Shown here: in pieces, positions 11,568-22,360 of the stretch
How the letters are laid out: the number at the start of each line of letters is the position of its first letter
Numbering within the stretch: the first letter of the stretch is position 1
DNA from: Ottelia alismoides
Lineage: Eukaryota > Streptophyta > Magnoliopsida > Alismatales > Hydrocharitaceae
DNA length: 64,000 nt
NCBI GenBank assembly: GCA_037367405.1
Contig: JAZKJV010003125.1
Span: 1 to 64,000, forward strand
Direction of reading: 5' to 3'
The notes under the pieces: generated by a model
Seen by the model: the letters and a program-made list of their open reading frames with translations, nothing else
Database searches by the model: none
What the model was told of the DNA's origin: nothing
Program-made: the position numbers and the translations under genes

Positions 11568-11584
11568 ATATAAGTGGGGGAGGT

Positions 11585-11788
11585 TGTAACACCCATACCT
11601 CCAAACATAGTACCACATCTAAAACTCACAAAGTGTGAGAATGGGTTATAAGTAGTGGGGATTACTACTTAACAACTTGAGTTTAAGCATTTTGGGTGGT
11701 TGCCAATGGATCCAATCGGGTCCGAGCCCAAGTTGTTAGGGCCAGTTTTCCTCGATAAGGACCGAGGACCTAAGCCCGAGATGTTACA
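11585..11788 (+). repeat. TRIM-like element, LTR copy c
   Basis: This is the third LTR of the array, from TGTAACACC to GTTACA. It is preceded by the TRIM polypurine tract (about 11571-11584). No five-base duplication matches between the outer flanks of copies a and c. Confidence 0.75.
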
Positions 11789-12404
11789 CATTGTCTACTG
11801 TAAACATTTCTTCTCTTTTGATTTAATATATCTGAAACATACGTCGTAGTGTGCTTCCCCCTTTATTGGCATCAAAAAAATTATTTTATTCGACAAGAAA
11901 GAGATAGAGTTAACAAAAAGTTTAAGCAATAGATGGAGGCTCTAGATTTTAAGGTTTCGAACTAAGTAGAACCATAGGCATCACAAAAGTTGGAGTTTTG
12001 TCTTAAGACCTTGCAATTATCCGAGAAGTCTCGCACCCTCAAATTATATGCGGTTTATAAAAGCGCAACATGAATGAAATAACAATCAATGAAAAGTATA
12101 AATAATAAAAAAGAAATGCGTACATATGATTCACGAACTTTGGCAGATTGATATCAAATAAACAAGTCTATGCTTCTATGCTTCAAAAAAAACTACGAGA
12201 ACTATCCTGTAACTATTAGAAATTCAGTCACCTTGGTATGCGAAATGTCACAAAACATGACAGAACATTAACATTTTATCATTTAATATTAAAGAGATTG
12301 GTTAATAGAACACTAGTGTATGATAATTACATTTCAAAGGAAATAAGTAGCCATGCAAACTGATTGAAATTTATAAAACAAGTCCATTAAGAAAAAAATT
12401 ACCT
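11789..12404. other. Intergenic, 3' flank of the callose synthase gene
   Basis: This is AT-rich sequence between the TRIM array and the callose synthase stop codon. It probably includes the gene's 3' untranslated region (read on minus), but I see no decisive polyadenylation signal and no ORF or repeat boundary. Confidence 0.5.
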
Positions 12405-15400
12405 CTATACGACAGACTTCCTCCCAGTTATGATACGTGATATCTGAAGGCCCCTGCTGAAAGCATCATTGAAGAGAATTCTAGTTTGCATGGACTGCAA
12501 ACCAGGCAGCCAAGCTAAGAATGCAACTGGAGCCATAACGATCACTCCTAATAAGAGATCATAAAGTCTGGCAACAGAAACTACGGTATCCCACACCGCA
12601 CTTGCCTGCACATATGGCCTGATAACTTGGGCTATAGATATCATTCCCCACCCAGTTGGAAGAAAAGCCAAAAAGCTTGTGAATATGTCAATAATCGCAA
12701 GGTTCGTAAACCTCAGCATTATTACAATAACCAATGCAATGATGACAAAAAAAAAGGTCTGCACAGCTCGGTAGTACATGTGCTCTTTTGCAGAATACTT
12801 GTCACGTGCATAAGCCAATACCACAAAAATGCCAACAGCGACAATCACATAAATCCAGGATAGCAGGTAGACAATGGCGCTCGTGCTTCCATTTGCAATT
12901 TTCAGCTGGTAAACAATCCCATACTGAAAAAAGAAATACCGCATGTCCAGCACAATCTCCATTGCCTTGCCCCATAGCCCAGTAGTTCTTAAATGATCAT
13001 GTTCCTCGTACCACCATGTTTCCCAGCTCTGCTCTGATTTCGTAAATATGCCTCCACGATACCATATCCAGTTCATAAATTCTTCAAAGTCATAAACAGT
13101 TTTCAACCAATCAAAGCCAGATGGATTAAATACAAACGGAGCCATTATCCATGATACTATCAGAAACCAGCTAGACAATGTCAAGACTATGTACACAAAA
13201 GTGTTCTTCGAGAGTGCACCATGAGCAGCATATACTGTCAGAATCACCCCAAGTTCAATTGCCTTGATGAAATGACTCCGGGCATAAAGTCTATAGTTCT
13301 CGACAAAGCTTTTGTGTTGCACAACAAAGCCACGTCCAGTAGCTCGATACTTGGCACCACCATGAAGAATCGTCCTTCCAAAATAATGTGACCTAGTTCC
13401 CATAGAAAATGTGTAAAATACGGAACCAAGCTGTAGTTGCATCGTAATGAAATCCCAAATAGCAGGGAGAAATCCATGTTCAAGAGAGTTCTCCACAAGC
13501 ATCGGTAAAGCAGTGAAGATGCCAAGCTGTATTATGAACTGCTGATTAAGTACAGAACCAAGGGCAGCATTGTTGCTAACAGAGTCCATAATACTATCTT
13601 CAAGTCCACTGAGAGCCAAGTAAAGCCGGCCCCATGCAAAGGCATAAACAGTCACAATGACTATCACGGTATTGAAAAAGAAGCCCACTGTTGAGTAGTA
13701 AAAGGAGAGCATCCGAAAGAAGTCCAGCCTATGACCCAATCTGTACACATCTCTGCTTCAAACTTGTTCACCATTGCCACTTGCAACCTTAGCTTCAAAC
13801 ATGGAAATCTGGTTAAGCCCAACATCACGTCCCTTGCCTACTTGGATATACTCATGATGGGTGACGTTTCCGCCTCGGAGCGTACAATTGAAACCAGCAA
13901 ATATATCTTCACTGATGTTTATAACCCTGGAAGCCTTGCTAATACCTCCACGACTTAAAAACCAAAGACGATCAAAAACATCAGGATGTCCATAATGCAT
14001 CCTTACCTTCAAAGGGTTTGCAAGAACTCGCTGCCCAAGGGTAACAAAGCTTGTTTCTTGAGCAGACATGAACCAGGCCAATGATGAAACAGAACCAGTA
14101 AACACATGCTCCCGCACACCTAGAATAGTCGGTTTTCGAGAACCGTGATAGTGATTAAATTCTTCCAAAAGATTGCGCACTTTAAGGGCCTCTTCAAAAT
14201 AGCTGTCTTGGTTCATGTCTATTGTTTGAACCGCATCCCGTCTGGTGAAGATTAAGGCATGGTTCTGATTCTCTGGCTTACCTTCACCGAGTTTCAAGGG
14301 ACCAGGCAGTCTAATACGATAGATCTCGACTTCCTTTTTCAAAACCTGATCGTATTTAACAAGAACAGAATAATATTCCACTTCATCTCTCCCCGTGTGA
14401 ACTTCATCTACATATGCAATACGAAGAGCTTCATTATGCTTCATTAGATATAGTATCTCCTCAGCATTTGGATCTTTCTTAGCCTTTTGGCTTCCGTATA
14501 TCTGACATGCAACCACATAAGTGTACTTCATCATTGCAGTTCCATATTCAGTGCCTTTAAATAATAAGCTCAATCCACTGCTATTTTGTGAGGAAAGAGA
14601 ATTACGAGATTCCTGCAAATTATCAAGATTGCCATTGAATCTCATGGAAGCTATTGAAGCCAACCTTTTTGACCCCTCACGAATATCAATCTCATTAGCA
14701 GAATCTAAAAAAGCCAACATCTTGAGGGCCCTATAGTAGTACATCATTCCCCTAACTGTCCGGGCTAACGTCTGACCCCTATAAGATGCCCAAAGACGGA
14801 GTTCTCTAACCTTATTACTCCAAAGTTCATTTTCATCAACCATCCCGTCCGACTTCATACGTTCAAGGAAATTAAGCCACTCATCATCATAAATTTTCTG
14901 CAAATAGAATAGGATAGACACACCATCTTCATTTGGAGTACGCAATTGTTCCTTGCTATATGAAACATCCTCACTGTAATAAGGAGTCAAAACACTGAAA
15001 GCTAGCATCTTTTCAACTTGAGGTGCTCGAGGCATATTCATAAATAAAGAATTGCTGAAGAATGCAATCCGACGCCGTGCTTCCAGATTCTTTGGGACAT
15101 TGTTCATGGAATCCCGAGAAGTGACAATTGTATGAAAGCATTTTACCTGCCTATAGAAGATTGAGTCTTCCATACACGTCAAGCCGATGGCATCTTCAAA
15201 AAGTAAACCCGTGGCGCTCGACCTTAGAGGAGCCCAACCAGCTTGCCTCAACTCTTCAATGCTCCTCTTTCTCTTTGGAAAATCACGGATGGCAATATCA
15301 TACAAAGTCTGCAATGTGTTCACTATTTTATTCAAATCGTGCTTTGGCTTGAGAAGTAAATCAAGGAGGGACATCAACTTGGTATGGATATTAGGTAATA

Positions 15401-17702
15401 CAGAGGTTTTGAACTCCACAGTGAATTTTCCAACTGCTATGGCATCATCAACTGCAGAGAAAATTTTGGTAATGATGGAATGTTCTATTCTATCTTTCTT
15501 GATGATCTCAAGGAGTAGATACTTCATACTGTCATATGCCTCGATGACGGCACTCCTTCTATACTCACTCTTGCATATTTTTCTCCAGTGACCAATGTCA
15601 GATGAAACATATTCCTTGGCCTGATTGAGAGCAAGTAGCAACTCATTGCAAAGAAGTAAACACGGCCAGCGTATAACACGAATATCCCACGCAGGGGATG
15701 GAAGCTCGAGGAGCTCCGCTTCACGGTCGCTGATAATATCCTCCTCCCTGAATGCAATGATTATCTCGTTCCATATCAAAGCAAACCTAATAGCATTCAC
15801 CTGATTCGATTCAATCTTCTTGTACGGCCTACCCAACCCGTATCTCAGCTTCAACCTGAGAATTGCATTATGAAAGTTGCTCCTTAGTGTACAATTCCCC
15901 TCAAACATTTGATCCTCTGGCATTATGTTGAACTGCATTGCACTAGCAAAGAATTGGAACCTCAACCTCAATTGCAACATGTTCCTGATCTCACCAAGAT
16001 GCGAGAAAAGGCCCACGAGTGCTCCAACAATCGCAGAGAAGATGGAATACCATATATGTGTGTCCATCAGGTAGATCAAAACAACAGGAAGCCATAGGAT
16101 CACCGCCGCAAATATGCTTGTTCTCGTAAAGAACTCATGCCACTGGTAATTAACATTCTTCAACTTGAGTATCGCCTTTGTCGGTGCGACCAGAGGCTTA
16201 ATCTGCAGAAAATAGCTGAAGCTAAATTTGGAAATGAGCACCAAAATCCAGAACAATCCATACTTCACATTGCTCAAGAACCCCTCCCTCAGCCCTCGGC
16301 CCACAAAAATTCTACTCTGGTACCACCATGTAAGCACATAAAATATCCCCAATTTTTCGTCTCAACAAAATTCCTTATGAAAGGAATCACAAATAGTAGC
16401 AATGCCAACACCTCCGGCAGCACAAACACCCCAGCAACCTCGAGAAACACAATCACCCGAGCATTTGCTGCTGGGCTCCACTGTCGATCGTGGTTCTTCT
16501 GCTCCCAAATCCTGCTGTAAAGGATCCCGAACACAATCATCCATGCGATCGCAACCACAGTCTTCAGCACCATCCTCACACCCAACCACACAGTCTCTCG
16601 GGAAACCAAGCTGTACTGAGTGCCCGCATCAAGCATAGACTGCCAGAGGTGCAATGCCGCCCAGGTGATGAAGATTGTCAGCACACGGACCTGGACATCA
16701 CGGCTCTCCAGCCCCTGGCTCCCCTCCCATGCCACGAGCATGGCAGCCCTGGAAGAAGAGTATGAGCATCACCCAGAGCCGGTCAAAGCTGCGGAAGAGA
16801 TTCCAGAATGACCTCTGCTCCACGAACCCGGTCTTCCGCACGCGATGCCGCTCGGGCGGCCTCAAGAAGAACCTTCTGGACAGGTCCATCGGCCAGCGAA
16901 GCCGGTCAAACACATGATGGCTCCAAAAGTACTCATTGATATCATCATAATTCCGCCAAGCCGTGTGCGGTGCAGTGCCGTTGCGGCTGGCATCGACCTC
17001 CGCCTTGATGGTTTCGTAGAGGGGGGTGACGACGCGTGTGAGGAAAGCGTTCTCCCCGGAGAATGCAGGGAGCGCAAGAGCGCCGGTGGCGTCATCAACA
17101 TAGCCCTCGAGGATGCGGTTGAGCTCCATGGCCATGTGGTGGAAGATGTAGCAGAGGCACTCGGGGACGAAGCGGAGGTTGGCGGCCTCGCCCCAGATGA
17201 GGAGGTAGAGGGAAGTGTAGAGGAGGTCACGTCGGGGGTCGTTCGTGGAGGCGCCACGGCGGGACCCGGGGAGCCAGGCGTTGGAGCGGCGGCCGAGGAA
17301 GGAGCACCAGGAGACGTAGTTGCGGAGAACCTTGCTGCGGAGGGCGCGGATGACGCCGAGGTCGAGGGTGTGGGGGTTCTCGGGAGGGGGGTGGAGGCGC
17401 ATCTGCGAGTTGGAGAGGAGGAGGACGATGTGCTCGCGCTGGTTCCGGACGTTGTCCGCCTGGAAGCCGAAGAAGGTGCCGAGCCAGTCCAGGAGGTCCA
17501 TGCCGTCGCGCCATTGGACGAAAGGCGGCCGCCGCAGGTCGCCAACGGAACGGAGGGCAGAGATGGCGGCCCGGACCTCGGGGGACTGAGGGACGGGTGG
17601 TCCCGCGAGGACGTCGTGGATGGGGATGATATTGTACACGGACGGCTGCAATTGGCCGTGGGAAGCGGGGCGGGAGTTGTTCTGGCGGTGGCGGAGGCTC
17701 AT
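12405..17702 (-). pseudogene. Callose synthase (1,3-beta-glucan synthase, CalS12/GSL5-like), intronless, ORF broken at three points
   Basis: It encodes a GT48 1,3-beta-glucan synthase, a multi-pass plasma-membrane enzyme that makes callose from UDP-glucose. Nearly 1,766 codons read through without an intron, from MSLRHRQ (first ATG at 17702) to GRKSVV and TAG at 12405. Arabidopsis CalS12/PMR4, also nearly intronless, is about 1,780 residues. The FKS1-type N-terminal domain shows LLIWGEAANLRF and WRNYDDINEYFW. The glucan synthase domain shows RRIAFFSNSLFMNMP, RGGNVTHHEYIQ and RATGRGFVV (about 13335-13346), the last fitting the RXTG site linked to UDP-glucose binding. There are three lesions. 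One base is gained in a CCC run (plus strand) at 16747-16749, after LFFQ. One is lost in a G run at about 16348-16352, after NW, which restores the frame. An in-frame TGA lies at 13758-13760 between GNGEQV and SRDVYRLGHR. The indels sit in homopolymers, so assembly error is possible. MULE-1 lies just upstream. Confidence 0.93.
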
Positions 17703-17858
17703 CCTCACCAGGTAGTTATGACTTATGAGGCGCAACCGCTTCCGTTTTTGTAGAGCTCCGGACTGGAGGTGGCTTGTGCGGAAGTCAGTGTAAACTAAGC
17801 AAGATGTGTTCTGAATCCAACATAGAGAAAATTAGCCGTTCACATAGGATTTTCAAAA
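17703..17858 (-). promoter_or_regulatory. Proximal 5' flank of callose synthase
   Basis: These 156 bases lie between the start codon and MULE-1 and should hold the 5' untranslated region or the proximal promoter. I see no clear TATA box on the minus strand here. The pre-insertion flank resumes at 19365, so the element separates the coding region from its older upstream sequence. Confidence 0.4.
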
Positions 17859-19355
17859 GGGATTTTTACATCCATAATCCTGGATAACTTCGCAATTACA
17901 GTCATAACTCTGTATAATAGCAAATTACACGAGAAAGAAACCTTGGATACTCACTCCATCTCACACTCATAATCCTTCGTTAGTTTTTTCCTTAATCCAA
18001 CCATATCATTAGGTTAATCTAATCCTTAGTCTATCCAACGGTTGTTAAAAAATTAAAACAAAAAACAAAAAATCTCAAACCCCCTCCCCTTCCTTCTTCA
18101 ACGCCCCCTCCCCTTCCTCCTCCATCTCGCTCCCCTTCCCTTCTCGTGCTCCAGATCTCCACAAACAATTGTGCGCTGGCCCTCCAGACGACGGAGGCAG
18201 AGTCCATGCCATCCTTAATGAGAACGTTATCTGTCGGTATTCCGCACGTGACTTTAGTAGGAAGGGAGGCTCCGTCGAGGCTTCCAGGAGGAGGAGGGGG
18301 CTTCCTGTGGCAGGGACGGATCGGAGGGAAGGGCTTCCAGGCAGGGAGGTGGGGGGAGGGCGAGGGAATGATAGGGGGAGGTTGGGGGGGGGGGGGGCTC
18401 AGGGGGAGGATTGCGAGGGGCAGGGGGCTGTCAGGGAGCTTCGAAGCTGGAAGCGGCAGGGGACGGTCGGGGGGAGGGCTTCCAGGCAAGGCGGCGAGCG
18501 GAGGGGGAGGTGGGGGGCTCAAGGGGAGGATTGCGAGTGGCAGGGGGTGTCGGGGGGCTTCGAAGGCTGGAAGTAGCATGGGGTGGTCGGGGGGAGGGCT
18601 TCCAGGAAGGACAACGAGGGGAAGGGGGAAAGTCAGGGGGCTCAGGGGGAGGGTTGCGAGTGGTAGGGGGTGGTCGGGTGGGCTTCGAAGGCTGGAAGAA
18701 ACAGGGGGCAATCGGGGGGATTCGAAGTTTGGAAGTGGCAGGGGGCAGTCGGGGGGGAGGGATTCTAGGTAGGGCGGTGGGGGGAGGGCGAGGGAAAGGG
18801 AGGGGGAGGTCGGAGGGCTTAGGGGGAGGGTTGCGAGTGGCAGGGGGCTATCGGGGGGCTTCGAAGGTTGGAAGTGGCAGGGGGCAGTCGGGGGGAGGGC
18901 TCCCAAAAAGAGAGGGAAGTCTTTGACGGTGAGGCTTCCCGACAGCAGGGGCATTTAGGGGGAGGGTTGCGAGTCTGCGACGTCAGGGAAAGGGGGCTTC
19001 CGGGCAGGGGCGGCGAGGGGAGTGCTTCTAGACGACGGGGAAAGGGGGGGTGGATCGAGGCAGTGGTGGTCGAGGTCAGGGGCGTGGGCGGAGCGGATAG
19101 AGTGGCAGAGGAGCTTCAGGTCGTTGATGAAGAGGAAGAACTCAATTATTTTATAAAATATAAAATATTTTGAAGAGCAAAATTGTCCACATTGAACATT
19201 TTTCATTTAAGTTAACGGAGATTCAAAATGGAACTTGACACGGGGTTATATCATGTAAAGGTTAAACATTACTCGGGATTTCTCATGTAATTCACGATTA
19301 TACGGGGTTATGAATGTAATTACAAAATTACTCAAGGTTATGAGTGTAAAAACCC
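17859..19355. mobile_element. MULE-1: non-autonomous Mutator-like element with G-rich interior
   Basis: Terminal inverted repeats start GGGATTTTTACATCC on the left and, read in reverse, GGGTTTTTACACTC on the right. They stay similar for at least 110 bases. A perfect 9-base target duplication TTTTCAAAA flanks it (17850-17858 and 19356-19364), the length typical of Mutator-like elements. The 1497-base element has no transposase. Its interior (about 18280-18960) is tandem G-rich DNA. A non-repetitive stretch at 18146-18270 may be captured host sequence that I cannot identify. A subterminal block with TTAATCTAA is shared with MULE-2 and MULE-4. Confidence 0.85.
18280..18960 (+). repeat. G-rich tandem repeat inside MULE-1
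   Basis: Four to five diverged units of roughly 120-160 bases lie here. Most begin with a GGGCTTCCAGG-like block and contain GGATTGCGAGTGGCAGGGGG and GGCTTCGAAGGCTGGAAG. Runs of five to fourteen G on the plus strand recur throughout, including about 14 G at 18384-18397. The unit length is uncertain because the copies have many small indels. Confidence 0.75.
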
Positions 19356-19364
19356 TTTTCAAAA

Positions 19365-19445
19365 TTGGATTTGTTTGCGAGAAGTTCCCATAGAGGTAAA
19401 ACAAGTGAAAACTTAGCACTTCTTTTCTAATTTACTCCAATCCAA
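19365..19445. other. Short unique flank between MULE-1 and Copia-C
   Basis: These 81 bases are probably the original upstream flank of the callose synthase gene. They lead directly into the truncated end of Copia-C at about 19445. Confidence 0.45.
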
Positions 19446-20888
19446 GTGATGAACGACAGTAGGAGGTGGAGGCATGTAGATCTCATCGTCAGAGTCAGAT
19501 GGGGCTAGTCTATCACCTGTAGGAGAAAAATACATAATAGACTCAAAGAAAGTAACGTCGGCACTGACAAAGTACTTTCGCTTTAACATATCAAAGCAAC
19601 GATACCCCTTCTGGGTACGAGAGTAGCCAACAAATACACACTTGACAGCTCTAGGAGAGAGCTTCTCCCGACCTAGAGAGACATCATGAACAAAAGCAAC
19701 AGATCCAAACACACGAGGTGTAAGGGAGAAAAGATCCTTCTCGGGAAACGCAATCGAGAAAGGAATCTTCTCTCCCAACACAGACGAGGGCATGTGGTTC
19801 ACCCAATAGCATGCAGTAAGGACAGCATCACCCTAGTAAGAGTGAGGAGCATGACTCTGTATCAACAAGGTTCTGGTAATATAAAGTAAGTGACGATGTT
19901 TGCGCTCGGCAACACCGTTCTGCTGAGAAGTATAGGCACATGAGGTCTGGTGAACAATGCCAAGAGATCTAAAAAACTCAGAAAGCTGTAAGGTGCAGAA
20001 TTCTAAGGCATTATCAGTGCGAAGATATTTGACATTAGCAGAAAAAATATTCCCTACTTCATTAATAAATTATTTGATCATAGATCCAGCCTCAGACTTA
20101 TTCTTCAAAAGAAAGACCCAGGTTAGTCTATAAAATTCATCAACGACAAAAAGATGAAAATGATGTCACTGATGATCAGGAACGCGACTCAGACCCCAGA
20201 TATCTAAATGAAGGAGCTCAAACAACTGGGAACTGCTCCGACTCTGACGGGATGGAAAGGATGAACGATGATGCTTCCCAAGCTGACATGCCTCACACTG
20301 AAAGGAGGGTCTCGTGGAAATCTGAGGGAGAACATGGCATAGCTTCTGCAAAGGAAGGTGGCCAAAACGAAGGTGCCACAGATATGGATAGACTGGTCCA
20401 GTAGGTATAGTAGAAACACCAACATGAGAAGGTTGGACCAGTCTGTAGAGTCCCTACTGCTCACGGCCACTTCCAATCACCCTTCCCATGAGTATGTCCT
20501 GGAATACAAGACAAGATGGATCAAAGATGGCACGACAATGCAGATCCTTAGTAATCTAACTAATGGAAAGTAAATTCATCTGAAAGTCAGGAGTATATAG
20601 AACATTCTGAAGATGCATAGATGGCGTCAGATGTACCTCCCCTTGTCCTTTAATTGGTAAGTGGTCGCCATTGGCAATGACAACCCATCTACCAAGTGGT
20701 ATGGTCTTGTAGGACTTCAGTTGTGCTCTGTCTCCACAAAGATGATGAGAAGCACCAGAGTCCATAATCCACTCTATCATATATGCACCATGACTACCAA
20801 TGAATGCATAAGAGATACCTGAGGAGCTCGAAGAGGCTCTACATGTGGTTGATGTATCTGTAGTGGGGGTTCCTGCAGCAGGGGTCAT
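19446..20888 (-). pseudogene. Copia-C protease and integrase remnant
   Basis: On minus, 20888-20556 contains the protease with an intact site (WIMDSGASHHLCGD, about 20770-20730). 20351-20166 carries the pre-integrase zinc region (CEACQLGKHHRSSFP) and the start of the catalytic core (LHLDIWG). Between 20165 and 19803 the core is present but interrupted by stops. 19802-19446 gives the integrase C-terminal part (FVGYSRTQKGYRCFD and EIYMPPPP) up to the truncation. No reverse transcriptase follows. The frame changes at several places, so it is not expressible as a polyprotein. Confidence 0.85.
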
Positions 20889-20894
20889 AATCTC

Positions 20895-21782
20895 TCAAAT
20901 GCGAGAGACAATATCATCCAGGCGAGGATCTTCCTGGGAAGCAAGAGTATCTGAAGGCTCAATCTGTTCAGGTACTTGACCAGAAACGGGATATCCATGT
21001 TTTTGATAGCATGTGATCCTCTGCATGCCCGATCGACGATAAAAAGTGCAAGGACCATGCAGACATCTACCGCCTGTGCCACGAGGAGTGCGTCCTCTAG
21101 ACTGAGTCATCACTCCTCGACCACGAGAAGTTGCCATAGCTGACGAGGGCTGAGGAGTGGCCATAGGAGGCATGATAATCCGGCTGAATCGACTATATGC
21201 CTCCTCCATGGGAGGTATGGTAGCTCCAGTGAGAAGCTGAGTACGTGCTGCATCATACTTTGTATCAAGGCCGGCCATGAAAACTCCAGTCATTGTGGAG
21301 TTCCTATATGCCTTCTGCTGCTCAAGAGATGTCGTTATAGGCATATAGCTATGTAGCTTCTCAAACATGCCACGACGTGAACTGTAGTATACATGCAGAG
21401 GACGACCATTCTGCTTGTCCTTGTAGATGTCAAACTGTAACTGGAGAATCTTGGCCTCATTCTTTGCTTGAGCATAGGTGGAAGCCAAAGTGTCCCACAT
21501 CGCCTTGGCAGTGGGTTGATTCAAAATATCATTGGCTATCTCTGTGGTGAGTGTCCCACATAGCAAAACACGTGCATATGCGTCATTTTGCTTCCAAGAA
21601 GCATTTTCCCCAATTTTATCCGTTGGCTCTGGATCTATCAGGATGTGCTCCTTATTGTTGCATTGCATTAGGGTGAGAAATTGCATGGACCACAACTCAT
21701 AGTTGGTCCCAACCATCTTAGCGATGGGAGTCGGGCCCTTAAAGGCTCCAAACGAGAAAATATCACCCTTGTTCTCTGACAT
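20895..21782 (-). pseudogene. Copia-C gag, one long open frame with a damaged zinc knuckle
   Basis: The frame is 295 codons, starting MSENKGDIFSFGAF at 21782. It closely follows Copia-B gag in NYELWSMQFLTLM, AKAMWDTLASTYAQA and MFEKLHSYMP. It is open through the capsid and RG-rich region to the zinc knuckle, which reads CTFYRRSGMQRITC. The second cysteine of the CX2C pair is tyrosine and the expected GH is lost, so RNA binding by the knuckle should fail. The frame ends at 20895 just before the protease frame. The start is chosen by alignment to the Copia-B gag start. Confidence 0.82.
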
Positions 21783-22207
21783 GATGGTAGAATGACGAAA
21801 TAATGGAACTCAACTGGGGAGTAGACCGATATAGACGAGTCTACATGATCATATTGAGGATTGATTGTACATGTAGACTCCTATAACCAACCTCATCAAT
21901 TGTTGTTGCTTGCTAGGGCCAGAAAACGTGATTTATATATCATAAATCACATTTTCCGGTCAAAATCAGACGGATTCAGACTGTACAATGACTTGCAGAG
22001 GGGCAAGGAAGACAACGGGAAGGCCGACGACAGCTTGTGATGCCTAGATGACGGTCGGGGAGGCTTGGCTAGCCCAAGCAGAGGCCTAGCATGACAAGAG
22101 TCGCAACCTGAAGGCCTAGGGCTACAGACTAGAGGATGGGGCGGCAGGTAGGGTTAGGGTTTTGTGGGGTATGAGAACTCCGGTCTAGGATCGTCGCTCT
22201 GAGACCA

Positions 22208-22350
22208 TGTTAAGGGAAAAGAATTCATTGCTTTATGAGAGGCCCTAGGGTTCTCTTACATAGGAGAGAAACCTATGGGGCAAATTACAAAAAGAAGAAA
22301 TAAGAAATAGAAAATAAGACAACGATAATAAAATAACTAATATCTTAACA
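22208..22350 (-). repeat. Copia-C 5' LTR
   Basis: The LTR is 143 bases, reading TGTTAAGATA to CCTTAACA on minus, with CTATGTAAGAGAACC where the other Copia LTRs have their TATA-like box. The primer-binding site follows immediately. Confidence 0.82.
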
Positions 22351-22360
22351 TTTCTTATTA

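Larger units (their letters stand above)
19446..22350 (-). mobile_element. Copia-C: 5' half of a Copia retrotransposon
   Basis: Reading on minus, the order is LTR (22350-22208), tRNA-Met-type primer-binding site TGGTCTCAGAGC (22207-22196), leader, gag, protease and integrase. It then stops at about 19446. Reverse transcriptase, RNase H, polypurine tract and 3' LTR are absent, so the insertion was truncated or later deleted. It belongs to the same broad lineage as Copia-A and Copia-B, to judge from shared gag and integrase motifs, but its LTR sequence is different. Confidence 0.85.

Noticed and set aside
13758..13760. The callose synthase TGA as an intron boundary
   Set aside because: The coding sequence continues in the same phase with the expected residues right after the stop, so no intron is needed.
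16845..17753. A 302-codon plus-strand frame
   Set aside because: It is antisense to the GC-rich 5' end of callose synthase, where the sense frame is clearly the conserved one.
18031..18954. A 307-codon proline-rich frame on minus and glycine-rich frames on plus
   Set aside because: They are translations of the G-rich tandem array in MULE-1. Composition is dictated by the repeat, and there is no domain or codon pattern of a gene.
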